Assembly: GCF_001544475.1 (NCBI RefSeq)
Contig: NZ_FCNW02000022.1
Location: forward strand, 34,656-98,655
DNA from: Caballeronia humi
GTDB taxonomy: Bacteria > Pseudomonadota > Gammaproteobacteria > Burkholderiales > Burkholderiaceae
Direction of reading: 5' to 3'
Length of the DNA: 64,000 nucleotides
Part shown: positions 42,248 through 51,621 of the stretch, piece by piece
How positions within the stretch are numbered: position 1 is the stretch's first letter
Layout of the letters: each line of letters opens with the position of its first letter
Translations under genes and position numbers: made by a program
The notes under the pieces: generated by a model
The model's input: only the letters and a program-made list of their open reading frames with translations
Told to the model about the DNA's origin: nothing
The model's database searches: none

Positions 42248-43069
42248 ATGACATCTTTGCTGACGCACTATGGCGGATTCCGCTATACGATGGACCTCGC
42301 GAGCGACTACCGAATCGGCTCGCTTTCGTACCCCGATCCCGAGAAGAAAGCCGCTGCAGACGCGGGCCGCAGGATGCTCGATGCGGTCTATCCTGACGTG
42401 TGGGAGCGCGACGCTGAGATCGTCAAGCGCGTCGAGGATTTTCTGGTTGCGTCGTTTCCGTATTATCGAAAGGGCAACGCGTGTCACACGCTTGATACGC
42501 TGCGACGCGCGGTGTGGAAGGGCGACGTGCACGTTGTCGAGCGCGAGTCGGCGTATGGCGGAGGGCTCGTCGCGCCGTTGCAGTTGCACGAGCCGTCGAG
42601 TTTTTGGGGCGTGGAGGACTACGGCGAACTGCCCATCGAAAAAGAGCCGTGGCCCGACGTACCGGAGACGTCGGCGGCTGAAGGCGACGCGTGGCACGAT
42701 GCGAATAATCAGGCGATGATGCACGCGGCCGTCCGTGCTGCACCGGCGCTCTTTCTGCCGATGTTCGCCAGGGCGGGATGGGTGAGTCGATATGGCTTGC
42801 CGGATTTGTCGGAGACTCATGCGCAAGCGGAGTCGACACCACTTGGTGATGCGGAGTCTTTCGAGTTGGGCCAGAGCATGCTGTCAGACGATGCCGTGGA
42901 GATAGCCGCGCGTGGAGTCAGCGAAGCAGACGAAGGCGATTGCTTCGCGGCTTACGAGGCAGACCTGGACGTATGCAGAGCGATAGCCCTTCCTCGTAGC
43001 GGCATGGACGGCTATCGGATTTGCAAAGAAAACGCCTTTGAACGATTCCAACAATGTAGAGGGTACTGA
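42248..43069 (+). CDS. Hypothetical protein, candidate orphan effector/toxin
   Basis: I do not recognise a named domain in this 273-residue soluble protein. It has no signal peptide. The middle holds GGGLVAPLQLHEPSSFWGVEDYGELP. The last 45 residues form a Cys-spaced module: C-x3-Y-x4-D-x2-C then C-x3-A-x3-F-x2-C, ending CRGY. I have seen such tails on predicted secreted or PAAR/Rhs-associated toxins, though I cannot name the family. GC content is visibly lower than the flanks. The stop overlaps the next ATG (TGATG), typical of toxin-immunity pairs. Function is inference. Confidence 0.6.
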   Translation: MTSLLTHYGGFRYTMDLASDYRIGSLSYPDPEKKAAADAGRRMLDAVYPDVWERDAEIVKRVEDFLVASFPYYRKGNACHTLDTLRRAVWKGDVHVVERESAYGGGLVAPLQLHEPSSFWGVEDYGELPIEKEPWPDVPETSAAEGDAWHDANNQAMMHAAVRAAPALFLPMFARAGWVSRYGLPDLSETHAQAESTPLGDAESFELGQSMLSDDAVEIAARGVSEADEGDCFAAYEADLDVCRAIALPRSGMDGYRICKENAFERFQQCRGY

Positions 43070-43341
43070 TGACACAGAAACACAAGCCGTCTTCGATCAT
43101 TCTGTCGTACGCACCGGACAGCCAGCGACTTTTGATTCACGTGGTCGAAACAAGAAAGGCATCGGCATTGACCGCCGAAGTGATGGAAGCTCCCATTCTC
43201 TTGGAAGAGTCCGATTTCAAACTGGACGACGAATTCGCCCGGCAGCTAGGCGTCTCGCTATTGAACGTACTCTCGCTTTCTTCCCCTGAACTCGCGACGT
43301 ACATGAGCGTGACGCAAGCTCCGATACAGAGAGAGAAGTGA
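43069..43341 (+). CDS. Small hypothetical protein, candidate immunity protein
   Basis: The 90-residue protein (MTQKHKPSSIILSYAPDSQR...) is not recognised. AGAGGG precedes its ATG, which overlaps the stop of the upstream gene, so translation is coupled. It is mixed alpha/beta, without membrane segment. Its position and size fit an immunity protein for the preceding gene, or a subunit of it. A terminator follows. This reading is inference. Confidence 0.6.
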   Translation: MTQKHKPSSIILSYAPDSQRLLIHVVETRKASALTAEVMEAPILLEESDFKLDDEFARQLGVSLLNVLSLSSPELATYMSVTQAPIQREK

Positions 43342-43357
43342 TCTGATCCGCGAAACG

Positions 43358-43379
43358 AGCCCCGCAGTCGCGGGGCTTT
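43358..43379. terminator. Bidirectional terminator
   Basis: AGCCCCGC and GCGGGGCT pair around AGTC, followed by TTTCC on the plus strand and TCGTTTCG on the other. It lies between the small gene ending at 43341 and the convergent methyltransferase ending at 43398. Confidence 0.85.
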
Positions 43380-43397
43380 CCTGATAACAAGCGTTCC

Positions 43398-44447
43398 TCA
43401 CTTCACCCCAACCACCATCGAATCCGCCCCGACCAACGGTTCCACGCGCACCTCCGAGAACCCCGTCTCCTTCATCCATTCGATGCACTGCGCGCCGGTG
43501 TAATCGAACCCGCCGGGCGTCTCGATGAGCATGTTCAAGCTCATCAGCAAGCCGAACGCATTCTGCCGCCGCTCGTCGTCGATCACCGCGTCGTACACGA
43601 TCAGCGATCCACCCTTCGGCAGCGCCGCATGGCATTTCGCGAGCAAATCAAGCTTCTGCGGCAGTGCCCAGTCGTGCAGGATGTGTCCCATCACGAGCAC
43701 ATCGGCGCTTGGGCAAGCGTCGCTGAAAAAATCGCCTGGATAAAAACGCAGCCGGTCCTGCAATCCGTGCGACGCGACGTACTCGTCGAAAACGGGACCC
43801 ACCGCCGGCAAATCGAACCCGCCGCCCGTCAGATGCGGATGCGCCAGAGCGACCTGCACCGGCAACGCGCCCTGCGCCGCGCCGATATCGATGAACGTAC
43901 GGTAGTCGCCCCACGGAAATTTGCGCGCGATCGCTTTCGCCGCGCCGAGACTCACGCCGCTCATTGCCTGCAGGAAGCCGCGCAGCGATGCTTCGTCGCG
44001 GTAGATCGCATCGAAGAGATTGCCGCCGCTTTTCACCTCGTTCTGCGGCAACCCCGTGCGCAGCGCATCCGTGAGCGATCCCCAGAACGGATACAGCCGC
44101 GAGTTGGCCATCTCCAGCAAGCCGCCGACATAGCTCGGCTTCGCCTTGTCGAGGAAGAGATCAGCGTCGGGCGGATTGCTGTAGCGCCCGTCATCGCGCT
44201 GGAGCAGGTTCAGCGCGACGAGCGTATCGAGGAAATCGAGCGCGCCGCGCGGATGCAATCCGAGCGCTTCGGACAGATCGGCGGCATCGCGCGGACCGCT
44301 CGCGAGTTGCGTGAACACGCCGAGTTCGACCGCCGAGAGCAGCGTCTTGGATGCCCAGAAACCCATGCCGATTTGCAGCAGGCGGTCGGGCACGACGGGG
44401 GGCGGTTCGTCGCCTGCATCGGCGGAAGTCACTTGCGCATTCTCCAT
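43398..44447 (-). CDS. SAM-dependent O-methyltransferase (acetylserotonin-type)
   Basis: The 349-residue protein has the two-part layout of small-molecule O-methyltransferases: an N-terminal winged-helix dimerisation domain (about 20-110, GFWASKTLLSAVELGVF) and a Rossmann SAM-binding domain from about 165 (FIDIGAAQGALPVQVALAHP). The catalytic His pattern GHILHDWALPQK is present. Members methylate phenols or polyketides. Substrate unknown and no biosynthetic cluster is near. Confidence 0.9.
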   Translation of the reverse strand: MENAQVTSADAGDEPPPVVPDRLLQIGMGFWASKTLLSAVELGVFTQLASGPRDAADLSEALGLHPRGALDFLDTLVALNLLQRDDGRYSNPPDADLFLDKAKPSYVGGLLEMANSRLYPFWGSLTDALRTGLPQNEVKSGGNLFDAIYRDEASLRGFLQAMSGVSLGAAKAIARKFPWGDYRTFIDIGAAQGALPVQVALAHPHLTGGGFDLPAVGPVFDEYVASHGLQDRLRFYPGDFFSDACPSADVLVMGHILHDWALPQKLDLLAKCHAALPKGGSLIVYDAVIDDERRQNAFGLLMSLNMLIETPGGFDYTGAQCIEWMKETGFSEVRVEPLVGADSMVVGVK

Positions 44448-44693
44448 AACTCAACCCTTCCTTAAATGTGATGAAAAAGGCGATCCAACGAAGGCTCGTC
44501 GAAAGATCGCAGCTAACTTTAGGTAAGGCTCCTGGTGTGTTCAAGGCGTTATGTTCGCTGCGCCACCCAGTAATTGCGTGATACAAACTCGTGCGACGCT
44601 ATCGAACGTGTTCATCGGGAACGTCGTACGGCAATCGGCACGCGCCGGTCCACACTCTCTTCACACACTCACCAACGTTCACAGGAGAACGTC

Positions 44694-45431
44694 ATGAACC
44701 GATTCGAAGGCAAGACCGTGCTGGTTACCGGTGGCAACAGCGGAATGGGCCTCGCGACCGCGCAGGCATTCGCGGCCGAAGGCGCGCGCGTCGTGATCAC
44801 GGGCCGCGATGCAGCCACGCTCGCCGCCGCGAAGGAAACGCTCGGCGCAAACGCGCTGGCGATCGCAAACGATGCCGGCTCCGTCGCCGCTGCCCGCGAT
44901 CTGGCGGCGCGCCTCTCAGCCGAGGGCATCCGTCTGGATGCGCTCTTCATCAACGCGGGCATCGCGAAGTTCGCGCCGTTTCCCGACGTCGACGAAGCGC
45001 TCTGGGACGAGAGCTTCAACACCAACGTAAAGGGCGCGTACTTCCAGATCCAGTCGGTGCTGCCGCTTTTGAACGAAGGCGCATCGATCGTGCTGAACGG
45101 ATCGATCAACGCGCATATCGGCATGCCGGCGTCATCGGTCTATGCGGCGAGCAAGGCGGCGCTCATCACCTTTGCGAAAACGCTCTCGGCCGAATTGCTG
45201 CCGCGCGGCGTGCGCGTGAACGTCGTGAGTCCGGGACCCGTCTCGACGCCGCTGCACGAAAAGCTCGGCCTCTCCGACGATGTCGCCGCTCAACTGCAAG
45301 CCCAGATTCCGCTCGGCCGCTTCGGGCGCAGCAGCGAAGTCGCGGCGACGGTGCTGCATCTGGCATCGCCGGAATCGGGCTTCATCGTCGGGACGGAGAT
45401 CATCATCGACGGCGGCATGAGCCAGCTTTGA
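44694..45431 (+). CDS. Short-chain dehydrogenase/reductase
   Basis: The 245-residue SDR has the nucleotide motif TGGNSGMGLA, the structural INAGIA, catalytic Ser in NGSINA and the YAASKAA pair (Tyr and Lys), so all catalytic residues are present. The C-terminus DGGMSQL is normal. AGGAG lies seven bases before the ATG. It is followed 23 bases later by an ABM-type monooxygenase. The true substrate is open; such SDRs are often labelled 3-oxoacyl-ACP reductase by default. Confidence 0.92.
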   Translation: MNRFEGKTVLVTGGNSGMGLATAQAFAAEGARVVITGRDAATLAAAKETLGANALAIANDAGSVAAARDLAARLSAEGIRLDALFINAGIAKFAPFPDVDEALWDESFNTNVKGAYFQIQSVLPLLNEGASIVLNGSINAHIGMPASSVYAASKAALITFAKTLSAELLPRGVRVNVVSPGPVSTPLHEKLGLSDDVAAQLQAQIPLGRFGRSSEVAATVLHLASPESGFIVGTEIIIDGGMSQL

Positions 45432-45454
45432 ACGCCGACTAACGGAGCATCGTC

Positions 45455-45772
45455 ATGAAGGAAAACACGTCGTTCATCGTGCATCTGCAGGGCAAGCCCG
45501 AACATCGCGAGGAACTGGAGTCGAAGCTCATCGCGATCATCGAGCGGATGGCCGAAGAGCCCGATTTCGTCAACGCGTATGTGAACCGCTCGAAGGACGA
45601 GCCGGAGACGCTCGTGATCTATGAGACTTGGGCTTGCAGCGCCGAGTATTTCCGTGCGCATCATCTCGGCTTGCCGTATCGGCAGGATTACGAGGCGGCG
45701 TTGCCGAGGCTGCTTTCGCGCGAACGCACGATCGAGTTCCTGCAGCCGATGCGCGATCTCGTCAGGCAGTAA
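45455..45772 (+). CDS. Antibiotic-biosynthesis monooxygenase (YgiN-like quinol monooxygenase)
   Basis: The 105-residue protein has the ABM dimeric alpha-beta barrel: FIVHLQGKPEHREELESKLIAII, FVNAYVNRSKDEPETLVIYETW and the terminal helix. These cofactor-free monooxygenases act on quinols or polyketides. It is 23 bases from the SDR and surely in its operon, so the pair may oxidise and reduce a quinone or aromatic compound. Confidence 0.85.
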   Translation: MKENTSFIVHLQGKPEHREELESKLIAIIERMAEEPDFVNAYVNRSKDEPETLVIYETWACSAEYFRAHHLGLPYRQDYEAALPRLLSRERTIEFLQPMRDLVRQ

Positions 45773-45807
45773 GCAACGATGGGCGGCGCTCTCGCGCCGC
45801 CAGCGGT

Positions 45808-46005
45808 TCAATGCGCGAAGCCGTCCGTCACGGAATTGACGCGCACGCCGTCGACGTACACGTCGGCCGGTTCGCCATCGGCGAGCGTCAGGCCGACGTG
45901 ATTGATCTGGAACGGCAACTTGCGCATGCCGCCCTGGATCGCGGCCATTTCTTCCTTGTCGAGATCGTTGGCGACGGGAATGTCGTTGATGTTCAGCGTC
46001 TTCAT
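45808..46005 (-). CDS. Small peptide with double-glycine leader (RiPP/bacteriocin-like)
   Basis: The 65-residue peptide starts MKTLNINDIPVANDLDKEEM with GGAGAG before the ATG. Residues 15-26 read LDKEEMAAIQGG, matching the double-glycine leader pattern (L-x-x-E-E-(L/M)-x-x-(I/V)-x-G-G) that C39 peptidase ABC exporters cleave. The putative core is 39 residues, rich in Val, Asp and Gly, with no cysteine. No peptidase or modification enzyme is nearby. It converges on the ABM gene. It may instead be a small regulatory protein with a chance motif. Confidence 0.7.
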   Translation of the reverse strand: MKTLNINDIPVANDLDKEEMAAIQGGMRKLPFQINHVGLTLADGEPADVYVDGVRVNSVTDGFAH

Positions 46006-46240
46006 GGTGCTCTCCATTGGCGTTCGATGAGGGCGTCAGTCCGCCCGCGACACATCACTGCACTAGTCGTGCCATCGGGCGAGAACCGTCAATCAAGGCA
46101 GGACGCTTCCTTCATACCGACAATGTCGGCTTCGATCCGACACAACGCTGTGACAACCGTCGCGTGCGTACCGACACACGATCGCTGGCGCCGATCCGGC
46201 GCGCAGGCGAGAATCGTGCGGAACCCGCGAGCGAGGCCAC

Positions 46241-46591
46241 ATGGACGAACACGAAAATCACGAAGCGCGCTATCGCCGCTACGAGTCGATGGGCGAGGCG
46301 TCGATTCGGGCGGAGGTCGAGGCGACGTCGCCCGCCGATGCCGAGACGCTCGCCAAGCGCGCGTGGCTTTATCAGAAGGAAGAGGGGCGCCAGGACGAGC
46401 AGCGCCGGGCGATGTTCGCCTCGGTCACAGCGGCGAACGATGCCGCCACCGAAGCACGCGATTCTTCCGAAGCCGCGCGCCGCTCGGCGTTCTGGACGAT
46501 GATCGCGGCGATTGCGGCGACCACAGGCGTGCTCGTGAACGCGGCGATCCAGCTCGGCTGGCTCGACTGGCTCAAGCGCGGCACGCATTGA
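46241..46591 (+). CDS. Small coiled-coil membrane protein
   Basis: The 116-residue protein has a charged helical N-terminal 75 residues (Glu/Ala/Arg-rich, likely coiled coil) and one C-terminal membrane helix (AFWTMIAAIAATTGVLVNAAIQLGW, trimmed: about residues 86-108) ending LDWLKRGTH. It is tail-anchored in shape. The Shine-Dalgarno GCGAGG is five bases upstream. Function unknown. Confidence 0.6.
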   Translation: MDEHENHEARYRRYESMGEASIRAEVEATSPADAETLAKRAWLYQKEEGRQDEQRRAMFASVTAANDAATEARDSSEAARRSAFWTMIAAIAATTGVLVNAAIQLGWLDWLKRGTH

Positions 46592-46606
46592 GCGCGGCGG
46601 AAACGC

Positions 46607-48031
46607 TCAAGTCTTTTCCGGCCGATGCCCGCTCACGACGGCGCCCGCATCGCGCGCGAGCCCGAACAGATCCGCCACGCCGACGAGCCCGATCACCGCG
46701 ACAATCAGAAACGCCACGCTGAAATCAGCGGGCGTCATCGCGTGCGAATCGTGGCCGTGCATCCATTGCGCGAGCCGGAGCGCGATTGCGCCGGCCGCTA
46801 CGCCGATACCCATCGTCATCTGGAACAGCGTGCTCGATAACGCCGACGCGCCGCTCATTTGCGTCTTCGGGACGTCGGCGAAGCTGAGGGTGTTGAGCGC
46901 GGTGAACTGGAGCGAGCGCGCGAGGCCCGAGAGGAACAGCACGACGACGATCACGGTTTTCGGCGTCGCGGGCGAGAGCAGGCTCATCGCCGCGAGCGAT
47001 ACCGCCGCGAGCACGCCGTTCACGATCAGCACCGAGCGAAAGCCGAAGCGGCGCATGACGGGCGTGGTGACGAGCTTCATCGACAGGTTGCCCGCGAAGA
47101 CCGCGAGCGTCAGCAGGCCGGACTGAAACGCGTCCATCCCGAAGCCGACCTGGAACATCAGCGGCAGCAGGAACGGCACCGCGCTGATCGAGATGCGAAA
47201 AAGCGAGCCGCCGCCCATCGCGACGGCGAACGTCTTCACCTTCAGCGCCGTCAGATCGACGACCGGCTCCTCTGCGCGCCGCAAATGCAGCCACGCGATG
47301 AACCCCGACACCACGCCCACCGCGATCAGCATGCCAGTGAAGCCCCACGGCGTGTCGCTGCGGCCGATCAGTTCCATCGCGTAGAGAAGGGTCGTGCAGG
47401 CGAGGCCGCAGAGCGCGAAGCCGGGCAGGTCGAAGCGTCGCTGCGCGTTCTCGCGTGTGTTGTCGAGATAGCGCAGCGCGACGAAGAGACCGACGATGCC
47501 GAGCGGCAGGTTCAGATAGAAAATCCAGCGCCACGACGAGTAAGTCGTGATGAAACCCCCGAGCGGCGGGCCGACGACCGGCGCCACGAGCCCCGGCCAG
47601 GTGATGATTGCGATCGCGCGCATGAGGCCGTCCTTCGGTGTCGCGCGCAGTACGGCGAGGCGCCCGACCGGCACCATCATCGCCCCGCCGATGCCCTGCA
47701 GCACCCGCGCCGCCGCGAACGCCGGCAATGTGGACGTGGTCGCGCACAGCACGGAAGCCGCCGTGAAGACCGCGATCGCGCTCGCGAACACGGTGCGCAG
47801 GCCGAAGCGGTCGGCGGCCCAGCCGCTGATCGGGATGAAGACGGCGAGCGTCAGCAGGTAAGCGGTGATCCCGAGGCTCATGTCGGCGGGATGCACGCCG
47901 AACGAGCGCGCCATTTGCGGCAGCGCGGTCGCGATGATCGTGCCGTCGAGGTTCTCCATGAAGAAGGTCGCCGCGACGAGCGTGACGATCAGCGACGCAC
48001 TGGAACGCGCGGGGGCGGCGGGGGCCTGCAT
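46607..48031 (-). CDS. MFS multidrug exporter, DHA2 (EmrB/QacA) family
   Basis: The 474-residue protein shows fourteen hydrophobic segments and the family markers: FFMENLDGTIIATALPQM, GWAADRFGLRTVF (motif A) and GPPLGGFITTYSSWRWIF (motif C). ATG at 48031 is preferred over an Arg-rich upstream extension. DHA2 pumps export drugs by proton antiport. It is divergent from the aldo/keto reductase, 165 bases away. Substrate unknown. Confidence 0.92.
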   Translation of the reverse strand: MQAPAAPARSSASLIVTLVAATFFMENLDGTIIATALPQMARSFGVHPADMSLGITAYLLTLAVFIPISGWAADRFGLRTVFASAIAVFTAASVLCATTSTLPAFAAARVLQGIGGAMMVPVGRLAVLRATPKDGLMRAIAIITWPGLVAPVVGPPLGGFITTYSSWRWIFYLNLPLGIVGLFVALRYLDNTRENAQRRFDLPGFALCGLACTTLLYAMELIGRSDTPWGFTGMLIAVGVVSGFIAWLHLRRAEEPVVDLTALKVKTFAVAMGGGSLFRISISAVPFLLPLMFQVGFGMDAFQSGLLTLAVFAGNLSMKLVTTPVMRRFGFRSVLIVNGVLAAVSLAAMSLLSPATPKTVIVVVLFLSGLARSLQFTALNTLSFADVPKTQMSGASALSSTLFQMTMGIGVAAGAIALRLAQWMHGHDSHAMTPADFSVAFLIVAVIGLVGVADLFGLARDAGAVVSGHRPEKT

Positions 48032-48196
48032 CGGCTGGGGTCTCCTCGGAGGGGTTCGGAAGCGTGCCGCAAGGCGCTTGCAAGGCTCGGGCAGGCGCTT
48101 GCGGCCTGACATTTTAGCGTCGAAGCAAAGCCGGCGTGGCTATGGTAGTTTCGACGTTCTCGCCGGATTTTTGCCAACGAACAAGGGAATGGAACA

Positions 48197-49249
48197 ATGG
48201 AGTTTCGCAAACTCGGGACAACGGATATCGACGTGAGCCTGATCGGCCTCGGCACGATGACGTGGGGCGAACAGAACACGGAAAGCGAGGCGCACGCGCA
48301 AATCGACTACGCGCTCGCGCAAGGCGTGAACCTGATCGACGCCGCGGAGATGTATCCGGTGCCGCCGCGTCCCGAAACGCAGGGGCTCACCGAGCAATAC
48401 ATCGGCACATGGCTCGCGGCGCATCCGGCCGAGCGCGACAGGATCGTGCTCGCGACCAAGATCGCGGGTCCCGCGCGCCAGCCACACAATCCGCGGCATA
48501 TTCGCGGCGCGGGCAACCAGTTCGACCGCGCGAACCTGACCGAAGCCGTCGATAGCAGCCTGAAGCGCCTGCAAACCGACTATATCGACTTGTACCAGTT
48601 GCACTGGCCCGACCGCAGCACGATGACGTTCGGCCGCCCGTCGTATCCGTATATCGACGACGAATACACCGTGCCAATCGAGGAAACGCTCGGCGTGCTC
48701 GGCGATCTCGTGAAGGCGGGCAAGATTCGTCATGTGGGCGTGTCGAACGAGACGCCGTGGGGCGTCGCGCAGTTTTTGCGCGCATCGGAGAAACTCGGGC
48801 TGCCGCGCATCGTGAGCATCCAGAATCCGTACAGCCTCGTGAACCGCACGTTCGAAACGGGGCTCTCCGAATTCACGCACAAGGAAAACGTCGGCTTGCT
48901 CGCGTATTCGCCGCTCGCGTTCGGCTGGCTCTCGGGCAAGTACGAAGGCGGCGCGCGGCCGGCCGGCGCGCGTATCACGCTTTTCGAACGCTTCCAACGC
49001 TACAGCAAGCCGCAGGCGACATCCGCCATCGACACCTACTCGGCGCTTGCCCGCCGACATGGCCTGACGCCCGCGCAGCTCGCGCTTGCGTTCGTCAACG
49101 GCAGGCCGTTCACGACGAGCACGCTGATCGGCGCGACCACGCTTGAGCAGTTGAAGGAGAACATCGGCAGCATCGACGTGAAACTGTCCGACGAATTACT
49201 CGCCGAGATCGACGCGCTGCACGAGCAGCAGCCGAATCCCGCGCCTTGA
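48197..49249 (+). CDS. Aldo/keto reductase, Tas-like
   Basis: The 350-residue reductase begins MEFRKLGTTDIDVSLIGLGTMTWGEQNT, the Tas signature, and has DAAEMYPVPPRPETQGLTE, LATKIAGPARQ and QLHWPDR, covering the AKR tetrad Asp, Tyr, Lys and His. The NADP patch is TSTLIGATTLEQLKENI. AAGGGAATGGAACA precedes the ATG. Tas complements tyrosine auxotrophy in E. coli under prephenate stress; the normal substrate is unknown. Confidence 0.92.
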   Translation: MEFRKLGTTDIDVSLIGLGTMTWGEQNTESEAHAQIDYALAQGVNLIDAAEMYPVPPRPETQGLTEQYIGTWLAAHPAERDRIVLATKIAGPARQPHNPRHIRGAGNQFDRANLTEAVDSSLKRLQTDYIDLYQLHWPDRSTMTFGRPSYPYIDDEYTVPIEETLGVLGDLVKAGKIRHVGVSNETPWGVAQFLRASEKLGLPRIVSIQNPYSLVNRTFETGLSEFTHKENVGLLAYSPLAFGWLSGKYEGGARPAGARITLFERFQRYSKPQATSAIDTYSALARRHGLTPAQLALAFVNGRPFTTSTLIGATTLEQLKENIGSIDVKLSDELLAEIDALHEQQPNPAP

Positions 49250-49509
49250 GCATCGATGAGGCTGCAAGCCCTTGATTGAACCCGCGCGGCCGCCGATGTG
49301 TCAGCATTAGCGGGTCGCGCGGCGCAGTACCGTGCCGCCAGGGCGGGCGCCAAGCCCGCTCATCCGCCGCGAAGCCTTGCGCGACGGGCGTTTCAGGTTT
49401 TTTCTGGTGCAGTGCCGCAGGCAAGGCACTGCGCTTGCTCGATTGTCCTGGTTGCCCGCTGTGGCGCCTGTCGTGCCCAGCGCGCGCTCTTTCCAAGGAG
49501 TCGTCGCTC

Positions 49510-51615
49510 ATGTCACAACCCTCCGCGAAAACCCCCGCCGAGCTCGATCAACTCTGCATCAACACGATCCGGACGCTGTCGATGGACGCCGTGCAGAAGG
49601 CCAATTCCGGCCACCCCGGCACGCCGATGGCCCTGGCGCCCGTCGCCTACCATCTGTGGCAGAACCATCTGCGCTACGACCCGGACGATCCCCTGTGGCC
49701 CAATCGCGACCGTTTCGTGCTGTCGGTCGGGCATGCGTCGATGCTGCTTTATTCGCTGCTGCATCTCGCGGGCGTGAAATCGGTCGACAAGAACGGCAAG
49801 CCGACCGATACCCCCGCCGTCTCGCTCGACGACATCAAGCAGTTCCGCCAGCTCGACAGCAACACGCCGGGCCACCCGGAATACCGCATGACGACCGGCG
49901 TCGAGACGACGACCGGCCCGCTCGGCCAGGGCCTTGGGAACAGCGTCGGCATGGCGATGGCCGCACGCTGGCACGAGGCGCATTTCAACCAGCCGGACAA
50001 TGCGCTCTTCGATTACCGCGTCTACGCGCTGTGCGGCGATGGTGACATGATGGAAGGCGTGTCGCACGAGGCGGCATCGCTTGCGGGGCATCTGAAGCTC
50101 TCGAACCTGATCTGGATCTACGACAGCAACCGCATCACGATCGAAGGGCACACGGACCTCGCGTACAGCGACGACGTCGAATCGCGTTTCCGGGGCTACA
50201 ACTGGAACACGATGCACGTCGACAGCGCCAACGACGAAGCCGCGCTCGAAGCCGCCATCAACAAGGCGAAAGAGACCGCCGACCGGCCGACACTGATCGT
50301 CGTGAAGAGCATCATCGCGTGGGGCGCGCCGAACAAGCAGGACACGTCGGCGGCCCACGGCGAGCCGCTCGGCGAGGAGGAAATCAAGCTCGCGAAGCGC
50401 ACGTACGGCTGGCCGGAGGACGCGCAGTTTCTGGTGCCGGACGGCGTCAAGGAACGTTTCGCGGAAGTAATGGGCGCGCGCGGCAAGGCGGCCCGCGCCG
50501 AGTGGCACAAGCGTTTCGACGACTTCGGCAAGCAGCATGCCGAGCTCGCGAAGGAGTTCACGCAGATGCACGCGGCGCAGTTGCCCGAAGGCTGGGACGC
50601 CGATATTCCGGTCTTCGAGCCGGACGCGAAGGGCATCGCCACGCGCGAATCGTCGGGCAAGGTCATCAACGCGATCGCGCAGCGCATTCCGTGGATGATC
50701 GGCGGGGCGGCGGACCTGTCGCCGTCGACCAAAACCAATCTCAAGTTCGAAGGTGCCGGTTCGTTCGAAGCCGGCAGCTACGCCGGCCGCAACCTGCATT
50801 TCGGCATCCGCGAGCATGGCATGGGCGCCGTCGTCAATGGCCTCGCGCTCTCCGGCATGCGGCCGTATGGGTCGACATTCCTGATTTTCAGCGACTACAT
50901 GAAGCCGCCGATCCGCCTCTCCGCGATCATGGAGGTGCCGGTCATCTACGTATTCACGCACGATTCGATCGGCGTCGGCGAAGATGGTCCGACGCATCAG
51001 CCGATCGAGCAGCTCGCGTCATTGCGCGGCGTGCCAGGACTTTCGACCTTGCGCCCCGCCGACGCCAACGAAGTCAGCGAAGTGTGGCGCGTCGCGCTCT
51101 CGAAGCCGCACGCGCCGTCGTGCATCGTCCTCACGCGCCAGCCGCTGCCGACCTTCGACCGCACGAAGTACGCATCGGCCGAGGGCGTGCGGCGCGGTGC
51201 CTATGTGCTCGCCGATACTCCCGGCGGCAAGACGCCCGAAGTGCTGCTGCTCGCGACGGGCAGCGAAGTGTCGCTGTGCGTGGAGGCCTACGAGAAGCTC
51301 GTGGCCGAAGGCATTGCGGCGCGCGTGGTGTCGATGCCGTCGTGGGACATCTTCGAGCAGCAGGACAACGCGTACAAGGACTCGGTGCTGCCGCCCGAAG
51401 TGAACGCGCGCGTCGCGGTCGAGCAGGCGGCGACGCTCGGCTGGGATCGCTACGTCGGACGGCTCGGCTCGCAGATCGTGATGCATACGTTCGGGGCATC
51501 GGCGCCGCTCAAGGCGCTGAAGACGAAGTTCGGCTTTACGCCCGAGCGCGTGTACGAGGAAGCGAAGAAGCAGATCGAGCGCGTCAAATCCAGCGGCATC
51601 AACGGCAAGGAGTGA
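49510..51615 (+). CDS. tkt: Transketolase
   Basis: Transketolase moves two-carbon units between sugar phosphates in the pentose phosphate pathway. The 701-residue protein is full length: substrate loop SGHPGTPMALAP, the TPP motif GDGDMMEGVSHEAASLAGH, central Pyr domain GIREHGMGAVVNGLAL, and a C-terminal domain. ATG at 49510 has CCAAGGAG upstream; the 233-codon in-frame upstream reading is rejected. gnd follows after six bases. Confidence 0.96.
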   Translation: MSQPSAKTPAELDQLCINTIRTLSMDAVQKANSGHPGTPMALAPVAYHLWQNHLRYDPDDPLWPNRDRFVLSVGHASMLLYSLLHLAGVKSVDKNGKPTDTPAVSLDDIKQFRQLDSNTPGHPEYRMTTGVETTTGPLGQGLGNSVGMAMAARWHEAHFNQPDNALFDYRVYALCGDGDMMEGVSHEAASLAGHLKLSNLIWIYDSNRITIEGHTDLAYSDDVESRFRGYNWNTMHVDSANDEAALEAAINKAKETADRPTLIVVKSIIAWGAPNKQDTSAAHGEPLGEEEIKLAKRTYGWPEDAQFLVPDGVKERFAEVMGARGKAARAEWHKRFDDFGKQHAELAKEFTQMHAAQLPEGWDADIPVFEPDAKGIATRESSGKVINAIAQRIPWMIGGAADLSPSTKTNLKFEGAGSFEAGSYAGRNLHFGIREHGMGAVVNGLALSGMRPYGSTFLIFSDYMKPPIRLSAIMEVPVIYVFTHDSIGVGEDGPTHQPIEQLASLRGVPGLSTLRPADANEVSEVWRVALSKPHAPSCIVLTRQPLPTFDRTKYASAEGVRRGAYVLADTPGGKTPEVLLLATGSEVSLCVEAYEKLVAEGIAARVVSMPSWDIFEQQDNAYKDSVLPPEVNARVAVEQAATLGWDRYVGRLGSQIVMHTFGASAPLKALKTKFGFTPERVYEEAKKQIERVKSSGINGKE

Positions 51616-51621
51616 GCCATC

